From Marinomonas sp. KMM3893 (GTDB lineage Bacteria; Pseudomonadota; Gammaproteobacteria; Pseudomonadales; Marinomonadaceae), in assembly GCF_004352855.1 (NCBI RefSeq), contig NZ_SJSC01000002.1, positions 62,001 to 126,000 of the forward strand: a DNA stretch of 64,000 nucleotides, given 5' to 3'. Position numbers and translations under genes: made by a program. Under the pieces are notes generated by a model, which worked only from the letters and a program-made list of their open reading frames with translations, did no database searches and was not told where the DNA came from. This document shows positions 27,058-35,293 of this stretch, one piece after another (position 1 is the first letter of the stretch; every line of letters starts with the position of its first letter).

Positions 27058-27912
27058 TTAGAAGTGATTAAATAACTTACCAATAAACGCCTCTTTTTCC
27101 GCATCTTGATCAATAAGCCCTAAGATCACGGTAAGAAAAGTGGAGTCGTGTTTCTTTTCTGTCGTGGCCACCGATTGAATATAGTAATTCAGCCGGTTCA
27201 CTTGGCCAGCTAGCTCTAAATCTAATACCGCCTGCCCTAGTACCTGAGGCACCACATCATCGCTCTTAATCAGAATAGTCACATCCTGTTTACTCAGCTG
27301 AATGACCATGCAGCGAAACTGCTTCTCTTCAAATCTCACCATGGTTGGTATTTTCACGTCTTTACTCGTGACAGCCGTCGCTGCCGGATGAGTAAATTTC
27401 GTCGCCTGTACTGGCCGAGTCGATTTGCCAGCTCCCATTAGGACATCGATCGAAGCCGCCGCAACACCACCTTGTCCTGCCGCATTCGCTGCATTTCGAG
27501 GCTTTTCGGCAGCAAGCTTACTTTCCATTTTATGTTTTTTGGACGCGCTTAAAATTTTATTAACCAGCTGTTCGCTCGAAAATGGCTTACCTAAATAATC
27601 CGTAACCCCGGATTGCACCGCTTCCACCACATTACTTTTATCGCCACGACTGGTAATCATAATAAAAGGGATATCTTCCTTTTTATAATTTGCCTGCTCA
27701 CGACACCATTTGAGCAGTTCAACACCCGTCATTTCCGGCATTTCCCAATCACACAAAACCATGTCAAATTGGCTTTTTTCAAGCATTTTCTGAGCTTTTC
27801 GGCCATTTACGGCTTCTTCCACAACAGACGCTGGGAATTGCTGGCGTATTGTTCGTTTGATCAAATCACGGGTAAAGGACGCGTCATCCACGACAAGAAT
27901 TTTTATCGACAT
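27058..27912 (-). CDS. Response regulator with unrecognised C-terminal domain
   Basis: A 284-residue protein. The receiver domain is at residues 1-125 (LVVDDASFTRDLIKR; phospho-acceptor Asp in MVLCDWEMPEMTG; Lys in YLGKPFSSEQ). A linker (~126-190) leads to a ~90-residue C-terminal domain (FEEKQFRCMVIQLSKQDVTI onward) that is mostly beta-strand in pattern and could be PilZ-like, but I do not see the RxxxR and DxSxxG motifs of c-di-GMP binding. It shares one base of stop/start with cysZ upstream and is probably co-transcribed with it. The cognate kinase is not apparent. Confidence 0.82.
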   Translation of the reverse strand: MSIKILVVDDASFTRDLIKRTIRQQFPASVVEEAVNGRKAQKMLEKSQFDMVLCDWEMPEMTGVELLKWCREQANYKKEDIPFIMITSRGDKSNVVEAVQSGVTDYLGKPFSSEQLVNKILSASKKHKMESKLAAEKPRNAANAAGQGGVAAASIDVLMGAGKSTRPVQATKFTHPAATAVTSKDVKIPTMVRFEEKQFRCMVIQLSKQDVTILIKSDDVVPQVLGQAVLDLELAGQVNRLNYYIQSVATTEKKHDSTFLTVILGLIDQDAEKEAFIGKLFNHF

Positions 27913-28715
27913 TATAAAAGTCCACTCGTACGGCCCACTAACGAAGACACATCTCCGTGTTGTGGTCTAAATACCGAAATCCACAATAAAGTCGCGGCAA
28001 CCACCGCAATCGGCATCACAAATAAGTTAAGCAAAGGTATCGTTAGACACACCATAACGATGCCACCGAATGTCCAACATAACAAAGGTTTAGTGCGCAA
28101 CATCTGACGCATATCGTGAAAGGCTACCTTATTGTTATCAAAGGCATAATCCATATATTGCAACGATAGCATCCAAGCAGAAAAGAGTAAGAGCAAGACA
28201 GGCGCAACAACATTGACGAGGGGAATAAATGACAGCATCAGCAGTAGAATAAAACGCGGTAAGAAATACAGTATTTTTTGCAGTTCACGCTGTAACGTTC
28301 GTCCCGTCATCACCAATATGGCTTTGGCATTAAGCGCCTCATCGAATACTTTTCCGGTTTGACGCTCTTCCACTTTTTCGGCAAGAAACGCCATAAAAGG
28401 CGCGGCCAAGATGTTGATACCAACCGAGAAGCTGTAAAACAGTAACACTGTGATAATGGCGGCAAAAATCAGATAGAACAACCAGTGCAAAAAGGCCAGC
28501 CAACCGGGTAGATAATCCATCGCGATGGTAATCAGATCATTGAAATAACTCAATGCCACCATGTAAAGCAGAGCCATTAAGGCAAAGTTTGCTAACAAGG
28601 GCACCACAATAAATATTCTCAACCCAGGTGAAACGGCCAAAGGTAATGCTTTCAAAAACGCACCTGCGGCCTTAAATGGCTGTGTAATCACTCTTCCTAC
28701 CTTAAATTTAGTCAA
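27912..28715 (-). CDS. cysZ: Sulfate permease CysZ
   Basis: A 267-residue inner-membrane protein of the CysZ (EI24) family with four to six hydrophobic segments and the conserved LNFLAAPFM-like stretch (GINILAAPFMAFLAEKVEE). CysZ takes up sulfate for cysteine synthesis. The last ~15 residues are divergent. Its stop overlaps the start of the response regulator gene. No sulfur-starvation site is obvious upstream. Confidence 0.9.
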   Translation of the reverse strand: MTKFKVGRVITQPFKAAGAFLKALPLAVSPGLRIFIVVPLLANFALMALLYMVALSYFNDLITIAMDYLPGWLAFLHWLFYLIFAAIITVLLFYSFSVGINILAAPFMAFLAEKVEERQTGKVFDEALNAKAILVMTGRTLQRELQKILYFLPRFILLLMLSFIPLVNVVAPVLLLLFSAWMLSLQYMDYAFDNNKVAFHDMRQMLRTKPLLCWTFGGIVMVCLTIPLLNLFVMPIAVVAATLLWISVFRPQHGDVSSLVGRTSGLL

Positions 28716-29018
28716 TTTTTATCATCAATCCTCAGAGAGTAACACGCGCTTATCATGGGCTCCATACAGAGTCTCGACTATCCAGATGACACGCCGCTAT
28801 TTCCCCCTTAAGCCGCTTGAAAAGCGTCTTTTTAACCGGCTTAAACAAGGTCGATTTTATCCCCAGCGTTTATTTGACGCATAGCTTGATGCGGAATTTC
28901 GATTGTGACCTTTTGTAAATTGATGAACTATGAAAGCTCAGCAGTCGCTTAATGCCATGCGATGCACGGCTACCATTATAAAAATACATAAACAAAAGTT
29001 AACTACGAAGGGAACACT
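28716..29018. other. cysZ/opp divergent intergenic region
   Basis: About 300 bp without a gene. An inverted repeat TTAAGCCG (28808-28815) / CGGCTTAA (28837-28844) encloses a small hairpin (28814-28826) that is followed by TCTTTTT on the plus strand, resembling a terminator with no gene ahead of it. CGCAT/ATGCG repeats lie near 28877-28892. GAAGGGAA precedes oppA. Confidence 0.5.
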
Positions 29019-30641
29019 ATGAAAATGACAAAAACGTTACTTGCGAGTGCGGTTATCGCAGCATCGTTTACCGCTATGCAAGTACACGCAGCCGATGTGC
29101 CGGCGGGTGTAAAGCTAGCGGACAAACAAGAATTAGTAAAAGGCGGTGAAGGAGAACCAGCGACACTAGATCCGCAGAAGATCCAAGGAACGCCTGGTTC
29201 TCTTCGCGCTAAAGATCTTTTTGAAGGACTTTACAGTGAAGGCGAAGGTGGCAAGCTAGTACCTGGCGTGGCCACAGGCTATACGGTAAATGACGACAAT
29301 ACCGTTTACACTTTTAACTTACGTCACGATGCAAAATGGTCCGACGGCACCCCAGTCACAGCCAATGACTTTGTGTATGGCTTCCAGCGCCTTGTCGACC
29401 CAAAAACCGCCTCTGTTTACTCTTGGTACGCGGCCCTTGCTGGTATCATTAATGCGCAAAACATCATCGACGGTAAGGCTAAACCGGCTGACATGGGGGT
29501 TAAAGCACTGGATAAATACACTTTCCAAGTCACTCTAGATCATCCAGTACCTTACTTCGTTAAAATGACCGTGAACTCGGCCATGTACCCAGCGCCCAAA
29601 AAAGCCATTGAAAAATTTGGTGACAACTGGACGAAACCAGGCAACTTGGTCAGCAACGGCGCTTACAAGTTAGACACTTGGATTGTTAATGAGAAAATGG
29701 TGTTTGTCCGTAACCATGATTACTGGAACGACAAAAAAACCATTATTAACAAGGTGACTGTCTTACCGATTAAAGATTCAACCGTCGAGTTCAGCCGTTA
29801 CCAAGCTGGGGATTTGGATGTTACCTCTTTTTCAGGTATTCCGACTAACCGCTACAAAGAATTATTGAAAACCACGCCGGACGAAGTAAAAGTCACACCG
29901 CAATTAGCGGCCTACTACTACGACTTTAACAACCAAAAACCGCCTTTTGATGATGTTCGAGTCCGTAAAGCGCTTTCTTACGCGATCGACCGTACTATCA
30001 TCACCAAATACGTCACTGGCGTTGGGGAGATCCCAGCCTATACATTTACGCCTCCTTCTGTTGATGGTTTTAAAGCAAAACAGCCTGAATACGCGAAGTG
30101 GACACAAGCTGAACGTAATGCAAAAGCAAAAGAACTGCTGAAAGAAGCCGGTTACGATAAGAACAACCCACTTGATTTCACCTTGTTGTACAACACCAAC
30201 GATGGCCATAAGAAAATTGCCATCGCGGTGGCGTCCATGTGGAAAAAAACCTTGGGAGTCAACGCAACACTTGAAAACCAAGAATGGAAAACCTTCATCG
30301 ACACTCGTAACCTAGGCAACTTTGGCGTAGCGCGTGATGGTTGGGTAGGTGATTACAACGAAGCCTCTACTTTCTTGGATTTGTTTAAATCTACCAATAC
30401 CAGTAACAACGCCCATTACAACAACCCAGAATACGATGGTTATATGGCACAAGCGGCCAAAGCGAAGGACCCTGCGCCCTTCTATCAAAAAGCAGAAGAT
30501 TTAGTGATTGATAAAGACATGGCCGTTGCGCCTATTTACCAATACTCAATCAAACGCCTAGTGAAAACCTACGTCGGCGGTTACCAACCCAACCTTGAAG
30601 ACAATATCTACACTCGCGATATGTACATCATCGCCCATTAA
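29019..30641 (+). CDS. oppA: Oligopeptide ABC transporter, periplasmic binding protein
   Basis: A 540-residue SBP_bac_5 protein with a signal peptide (cleaved near residue 24, VHAADVP). GGEGEPATLDPQKIQGTPGS and the YNFLRHDAKWSDGTPVTANDF-type region identify an OppA/MppA-like protein that binds peptides in the periplasm. It is the first of five opp genes, with AAGGGAA before the ATG. A hairpin after the stop probably lets the binding protein be made in excess. Confidence 0.93.
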   Translation: MKMTKTLLASAVIAASFTAMQVHAADVPAGVKLADKQELVKGGEGEPATLDPQKIQGTPGSLRAKDLFEGLYSEGEGGKLVPGVATGYTVNDDNTVYTFNLRHDAKWSDGTPVTANDFVYGFQRLVDPKTASVYSWYAALAGIINAQNIIDGKAKPADMGVKALDKYTFQVTLDHPVPYFVKMTVNSAMYPAPKKAIEKFGDNWTKPGNLVSNGAYKLDTWIVNEKMVFVRNHDYWNDKKTIINKVTVLPIKDSTVEFSRYQAGDLDVTSFSGIPTNRYKELLKTTPDEVKVTPQLAAYYYDFNNQKPPFDDVRVRKALSYAIDRTIITKYVTGVGEIPAYTFTPPSVDGFKAKQPEYAKWTQAERNAKAKELLKEAGYDKNNPLDFTLLYNTNDGHKKIAIAVASMWKKTLGVNATLENQEWKTFIDTRNLGNFGVARDGWVGDYNEASTFLDLFKSTNTSNNAHYNNPEYDGYMAQAAKAKDPAPFYQKAEDLVIDKDMAVAPIYQYSIKRLVKTYVGGYQPNLEDNIYTRDMYIIAH

Positions 30642-30657
30642 GATTGCTTCGACCTCT

Positions 30658-30679
30658 CCCAGCGCAGTCATGCGCTGGG
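30658..30679 (+). terminator. Intercistronic hairpin between oppA and oppB
   Basis: CCCAGCGCA pairs with TGCGCTGGG across GTCA; a second small hairpin GCCGC-CTA-GCGGC lies at 30712-30724. Neither has a T run, fitting transcript stabilisation or partial termination. Confidence 0.5.
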
Positions 30680-30744
30680 TATTTACTCCCAATTAACGGT
30701 TCCTAGTATTAGCCGCCTAGCGGCGACCTAATCAGGTGTTTTTT

Positions 30745-31665
30745 ATGCTCAGATTTATTATTAAGCGCTTGCTTGAAGCGATTCCTACGCTGCTTGCTTT
30801 AGTGACTCTTTCGTTCTTTTTAATGCACTTTGCTCCGGGCAGCCCGTTTACCTCAGAGCGTGGTGTGCCGCCCGCCGTGTTGGCAAATTTGCAAGCCAAG
30901 TACCACATGAATGAATCCCTAATGAGTCAATATTTTCATTACCTTTGGGATCTGCTGCACGGCAACTTAGGGTATTCCTTTCGTTTCACCGACTTCACCA
31001 TCAACCAATTGGTCGCACAAAGCTTTCCAGTCTCTGCTGAAATCGGCTTTTGGTCTTTTGTCGTTGCTGTCTCTATCGGTGTGTTATGTGGTGTGTTTGC
31101 CGCATTGCGTCAAAACTCTTTGCTCGACTATGGGGTGATGGCCTTTGCCAACATCGGCATGGTACTGCCAAACTTTGTAATTGCCCCCTTGTGCATTCTC
31201 TTTTTCTCCATTCATTATCACTGGTTGCCAGCCGGTGGTTGGAATGGCGGAGCTTGGCCTTACTTGATCATGCCTGTTATTGCCATGTCCACCAGCTACA
31301 TTGCACAAATTGCCCGTATCACTCGCGGCAGCATGATAGAAACCATGCATTCCAACTTCATCCGTACCGCCAGAGCAAAAGGCCTGCCGAAGTCGCACAT
31401 TATTATTCGTCATGCACTGCGCCCAGCGATGCTGCCTGTGGTGTCTTATCTAGGCCCGGCTTTTGTCGGCATTATCACCGGCTCCGTGGTGGTGGATCAG
31501 TTTTTTGGTACCGGGGGCATTGGCCAGCATTTCGTAAATGGTGCGATCAATCGTGATTACTCTATGGTCATGGGCATCACCATTTTGATCGGCACGTTGA
31601 CCATTCTTTTTAACGCCATTGTCGACATCGTTTATGTCTTCATTGACCCAAAAATTCGTTACTAG
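30745..31665 (+). CDS. oppB: Oligopeptide ABC transporter permease OppB
   Basis: A 306-residue permease with six membrane helices of the BPD_transp_1 family. MLRFIIKRLLEAIPTLLAL is the classic OppB/DppB start, and the EAA-type loop is TARAKGLPKSHIIIRHALRP (~residues 205-225). The ATG at 30745 follows CAGGTG at six bases; the frame is open from a GTG at 30736. It forms the channel with OppC. Confidence 0.95.
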   Translation: MLRFIIKRLLEAIPTLLALVTLSFFLMHFAPGSPFTSERGVPPAVLANLQAKYHMNESLMSQYFHYLWDLLHGNLGYSFRFTDFTINQLVAQSFPVSAEIGFWSFVVAVSIGVLCGVFAALRQNSLLDYGVMAFANIGMVLPNFVIAPLCILFFSIHYHWLPAGGWNGGAWPYLIMPVIAMSTSYIAQIARITRGSMIETMHSNFIRTARAKGLPKSHIIIRHALRPAMLPVVSYLGPAFVGIITGSVVVDQFFGTGGIGQHFVNGAINRDYSMVMGITILIGTLTILFNAIVDIVYVFIDPKIRY

Positions 31666-31676
31666 AGCACGTCACC

Positions 31677-32603
31677 ATGATAACAAATAAAGAAAATATA
31701 ACGGCCGTAACACAATTCGCCGAGCAGGTTGTCGAAGTAGAAGGCCGCAGCTTATGGCAGGATGCTCGACGTCGTTTTTTCAGTAATAAAGCCGCGGTAA
31801 TTAGCTTAATCATACTGTCGATAATCGCCGGATTGTCCATCTTTGGCCCTATATTAAGCCAATGGAATTACGCTGATATCGACTGGGAAGCCCTCTCCGA
31901 TATCTCAACATTAGGCAGCCCTAGCATCGCCTCAGGGCATTATTTTGGCACCGACCCACTAGGCCGAGATATCTTTGTACGCACCATGCAAGGCGGTCAA
32001 ATATCCTTAATGGTCGGGGTGCTCGGCAGCTTTGTCGCCATCGTCATTGGCACTCTATATGGCGCCACATCTGGCTATATGGGCGGCCGCGTAGACAGTG
32101 TGATGATGCGTTTTCTTGAAATCCTTAACTCGTTTCCTTTTATGTTTTTCGTGATCATTATGATGACGGTATTCGGTCGTCATATTTTATTGATCTTCGT
32201 CGCCATTGGCGCCGTTTCTTGGTTGGACATGGCGAGGATCGTTCGCGGCCAAACCTTAAGTTTAAAAAACAAGGAATACATTGAAGCCGCTTACGCTTGT
32301 GGTGTCTCCACACCCAAAATCATTTTGCGTCATATCGTGCCAAATGTGTTGGGCGTGGTGATCATTTACGCGACCTTATTGGTGCCGAATATGATTCTCC
32401 TAGAGTCCTTTATTAGCTTCTTAGGGCTTGGCGTACAAGAGCCAATGACAAGCTGGGGAGCCTTGATTTCAGAAGGCGCTCCAAACATGGAAATTGCTGT
32501 TTGGCAGCTAGCTTGGCCCTTGGCCTTTTTGGTCGTCACCCTGTTTTGTTTTAACTTCCTAGGCGACGGTTTACGCGACGCTCTAGATCCAAAAGACCGC
32601 TAG
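31677..32603 (+). CDS. oppC: Oligopeptide ABC transporter permease OppC
   Basis: A 308-residue permease. An N-terminal cytoplasmic extension (~40 residues, SLWQDARRRFFSNKAAV) leads into six membrane helices. The family segment YFGTDPLGRDIFVR and the EAA loop EAAYACGVSTPKIILRHIVP are present. It pairs with OppB. It starts 11 bases after oppB and lies 9 bases before oppD. Confidence 0.95.
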   Translation: MITNKENITAVTQFAEQVVEVEGRSLWQDARRRFFSNKAAVISLIILSIIAGLSIFGPILSQWNYADIDWEALSDISTLGSPSIASGHYFGTDPLGRDIFVRTMQGGQISLMVGVLGSFVAIVIGTLYGATSGYMGGRVDSVMMRFLEILNSFPFMFFVIIMMTVFGRHILLIFVAIGAVSWLDMARIVRGQTLSLKNKEYIEAAYACGVSTPKIILRHIVPNVLGVVIIYATLLVPNMILLESFISFLGLGVQEPMTSWGALISEGAPNMEIAVWQLAWPLAFLVVTLFCFNFLGDGLRDALDPKDR

Positions 32604-32612
32604 GAGGCGACC

Positions 32613-33623
32613 ATGACATCCTTGAACAATACGCCCAAACAGGCGACCAACAATATTCTAGAAGTCGACCATCTGAGGGTCAATTTCACTACACCAGATG
32701 GCCAAGTAACCGCCGTCAACGACCTTAATTTCAATCTCGCTCAAGGCGAAACACTTGGCATCGTTGGTGAATCCGGTTCAGGCAAAAGCCAAACCGCCTT
32801 TGCACTCATGGGGTTGCTCGCCGGTAATGGCCTAATCGAAGGCGAAGCTCGCTTTGAAGGACAGAACATTCTTAGCCTAAATGAAAAGGCAATGAATAAG
32901 ATCCGTTCGGAAAAAATTGCGATGATTTTCCAAGACCCTATGACGTCATTAAACCCTTACATGAAAGTCGGTCAGCAATTAATGGAAGTGCTGATTTTGC
33001 ACAAAGGCATGAGCAAAGCCGATGCGTTTGAGGCGTCTGTGAAGATGCTCGACGCGGTCAAGATGCCAGAAGCCCGTAAGCGGATGAAGATGTATCCTCA
33101 TGAGTTTTCAGGCGGCATGCGCCAACGAGTGATGATAGCAATGGCGCTATTATGCCAGCCGAAATTGCTCATCGCCGATGAACCAACAACGGCGCTTGAT
33201 GTAACAGTACAGGCGCAGATTTTGACGCTCTTAAATGAACTGAAAGCGGAGTTCGATACCTCCATTATTATGATCACCCACGATTTAGGTGTGGTGGCTG
33301 GGCTCTGCGACAAGGTACTGGTGATGTACGCGGGTCGTACCATGGAATATGGCCTAACAGACGATATTTTCTACCATCCGACTCACCCTTATACGCAAGG
33401 CTTATTAGAGGCGATTCCTCGTCTCGATAGCAATGAGGGCACGTTGGCCACCATCGCAGGCAACCCACCCAATTTATTAAACCTACCCACTGGTTGCCCA
33501 TTCCAAGAACGCTGCCAGCACGCAGAGGACCGCTGTCGTAAAGAAGCACCCACGCTAGAAGAGTACCAAGCAGGAAAATTGCGCGCTTGTCATAAACCGA
33601 TTCATTGGGAGCAGGCTGTATGA
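32613..33623 (+). CDS. oppD: Oligopeptide ABC transporter ATP-binding protein OppD
   Basis: A 336-residue ATPase. Walker A is [14 protein letters not shown], the signature is [15 protein letters not shown], Walker B is [14 protein letters not shown], and the C-terminal oligopeptide-transporter region contains the four-Cys pattern [15 protein letters not shown]...C seen in OppD/DppD (iron-sulfur cluster in some homologues). AGGAGG precedes its ATG. Its stop overlaps the oppF ATG by four bases. Confidence 0.95.
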   Translation: MTSLNNTPKQATNNILEVDHLRVNFTTPDGQVTAVNDLNFNLAQGETLGIVGESGSGKSQTAFALMGLLAGNGLIEGEARFEGQNILSLNEKAMNKIRSEKIAMIFQDPMTSLNPYMKVGQQLMEVLILHKGMSKADAFEASVKMLDAVKMPEARKRMKMYPHEFSGGMRQRVMIAMALLCQPKLLIADEPTTALDVTVQAQILTLLNELKAEFDTSIIMITHDLGVVAGLCDKVLVMYAGRTMEYGLTDDIFYHPTHPYTQGLLEAIPRLDSNEGTLATIAGNPPNLLNLPTGCPFQERCQHAEDRCRKEAPTLEEYQAGKLRACHKPIHWEQAV

Positions 33624-34624
33624 ATAACGCAACCAACACTGTATTGATGAAAGTAGAAGATCTAAAAGTCCATTTTAATGTCAAATCTGATAACGCATGG
33701 CCGTGGCAAAAAGGCCAAACGTTAAAAGCCGTCGATGGTGTCGACTTGACCATTTTTGAAGGCGAAACCCTAGGCGTCGTAGGCGAATCAGGCTGTGGTA
33801 AATCCACGCTAGCACGCGCGTTATTGCGCCTTGTGCCGATTACCGAAGGTCATGTTGTTTGGCTAGGACAAGACCTAACCGACCTCGACAAAAAACAAAT
33901 GCGCGACAAACGCCAAGAACTGCAAATGATCTTCCAAGATCCGTTGGCGTCATTGAACCCACGCATGACAGTCGGTGACATCATTGCAGAGCCATTACGC
34001 ACCTTTAAGCCTCATCTGTCCAAGCAGGAAGTGAAAGATCAGGTACGCGCTATCATGGACCGTGTTGGCTTATTGCCCAATGTCATTAACCGCTACCCTC
34101 ATGAGTTCTCTGGCGGCCAGTGCCAACGCATCGGCATTGCTCGCGCTTTGATTCTCAAACCCAAATTGGTGGTCTGTGACGAACCCGTGTCGGCATTGGA
34201 TGTGTCTATTCAGGCGCAGGTCGTAAATTTGCTTAAAGAGCTCCAAGCAGAAATGAGTTTGTCCTTGGTCTTTATCGCTCATGATTTGAGTGTCGTAAAA
34301 CACATATCAGACCGTGTTCTTGTGATGTATCTTGGCAACGCAGTCGAATTGGCAAGCAAGCATGCTCTGTATGATAACCCTCGTCATCCATACACCCAGG
34401 CCTTGTTATCTGCCGTGCCAGTGCCAGACCCTAAGCATGAGAGAAACAAAAAGATCCAACTCCTTCTCGGCGACCTCCCCTCCCCGATCAATCCACCATC
34501 AGGCTGTGTCTTTCGTACTCGCTGTCCGCATGCGAATGAAGAATGTACCCAGCAAAAACCGGTTCTCGAAAAGCTATCAGACCAACACCAAGCGGCATGC
34601 ATTCGCCTTGCTGAACTTGCGTAA
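33620..34624 (+). CDS. oppF: Oligopeptide ABC transporter ATP-binding protein OppF
   Basis: A 334-residue ATPase that works with OppD. Walker A is [15 protein letters not shown], the signature is [15 protein letters not shown], Walker B is [14 protein letters not shown], and the C-terminal Cys pattern is [15 protein letters not shown]. The ATG overlaps the oppD stop (ATGA); an in-frame TTG at 33605 also exists but is inside oppD. No strong terminator was seen just after the operon. Confidence 0.95.
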   Translation: MNNATNTVLMKVEDLKVHFNVKSDNAWPWQKGQTLKAVDGVDLTIFEGETLGVVGESGCGKSTLARALLRLVPITEGHVVWLGQDLTDLDKKQMRDKRQELQMIFQDPLASLNPRMTVGDIIAEPLRTFKPHLSKQEVKDQVRAIMDRVGLLPNVINRYPHEFSGGQCQRIGIARALILKPKLVVCDEPVSALDVSIQAQVVNLLKELQAEMSLSLVFIAHDLSVVKHISDRVLVMYLGNAVELASKHALYDNPRHPYTQALLSAVPVPDPKHERNKKIQLLLGDLPSPINPPSGCVFRTRCPHANEECTQQKPVLEKLSDQHQAACIRLAELA

Positions 34625-34771
34625 CCAAGCTTGACTCTCTCCTAACAGCGCCCTATATAACTTACTGGGCGTTTGTTATAACCATAGACGTTATTGTGCT
34701 CAATCACGTTCTCTGCAAATTGTCCGCACTTTGTTATGATGAAGAATGACTAAATCATAAGGGATCTATGT

Positions 34772-35290
34772 ATGCGTGCATTTCTATTATCTGTGATGCT
34801 ACTTTTCGTCACACCAGTGTTTGCACTGCCTCAGCCTACTGGACCCGTACTATTAACCTTAACGGGTAATGTCGCCAATACGAACGTTGGCGACAGCGCA
34901 CAACTCGACAGAAAAATGCTGGAGGCCTTGCCTCAGCATAAGCTCACCACAACCATGGGTTGGGTTAGCAAAAACGAACGCCCACACGACTATATTGGCT
35001 TTTCCGCCATGGACTTACTAAAGCTAGTGGGTGGCACAGGCGCCACGTTAAGAATCAGGGCGCTTAATCAGTATGTCATTGATATTCCAGTTAGCGATTT
35101 TGTGAAGTACGGCGCTATTTTTGCCATTAAAAAAGACGGTAAAAACATTAGTATCAGAAACCTAGGGCCAATAATGGTGCTCTACCCATTTGATGATAAT
35201 GAGCATTTGCGCAATGAGGTTTACTATTGGCGAGCCATTTGGCAAGTCAGCTCGATCAAGGTACTCACCAATAGCGCTCAGGAAGAATAA
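34772..35290 (+). CDS. Exported protein with oxidoreductase molybdopterin-binding-like fold
   Basis: A 172-residue protein with a signal peptide (cleaved near residue 18, PVFALPQ). The mature part (LTLTGNV, YIGFSAMDLLKLVGGTG, LNQYVIDIPVSDF, YYWRAIWQVSSIKVL) resembles the sulfite-oxidase-like molybdopterin fold, and such proteins are annotated as oxidoreductases. It contains no cysteine at all, so it cannot ligate molybdenum as sulfite oxidases do and is more likely a ligand-binding module. It is followed three bases later by the kinase-like gene, and the pair is likely one operon: periplasmic sensor plus membrane signaller. Confidence 0.72.
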   Translation: MRAFLLSVMLLFVTPVFALPQPTGPVLLTLTGNVANTNVGDSAQLDRKMLEALPQHKLTTTMGWVSKNERPHDYIGFSAMDLLKLVGGTGATLRIRALNQYVIDIPVSDFVKYGAIFAIKKDGKNISIRNLGPIMVLYPFDDNEHLRNEVYYWRAIWQVSSIKVLTNSAQEE

Positions 35291-35293
35291 AAT

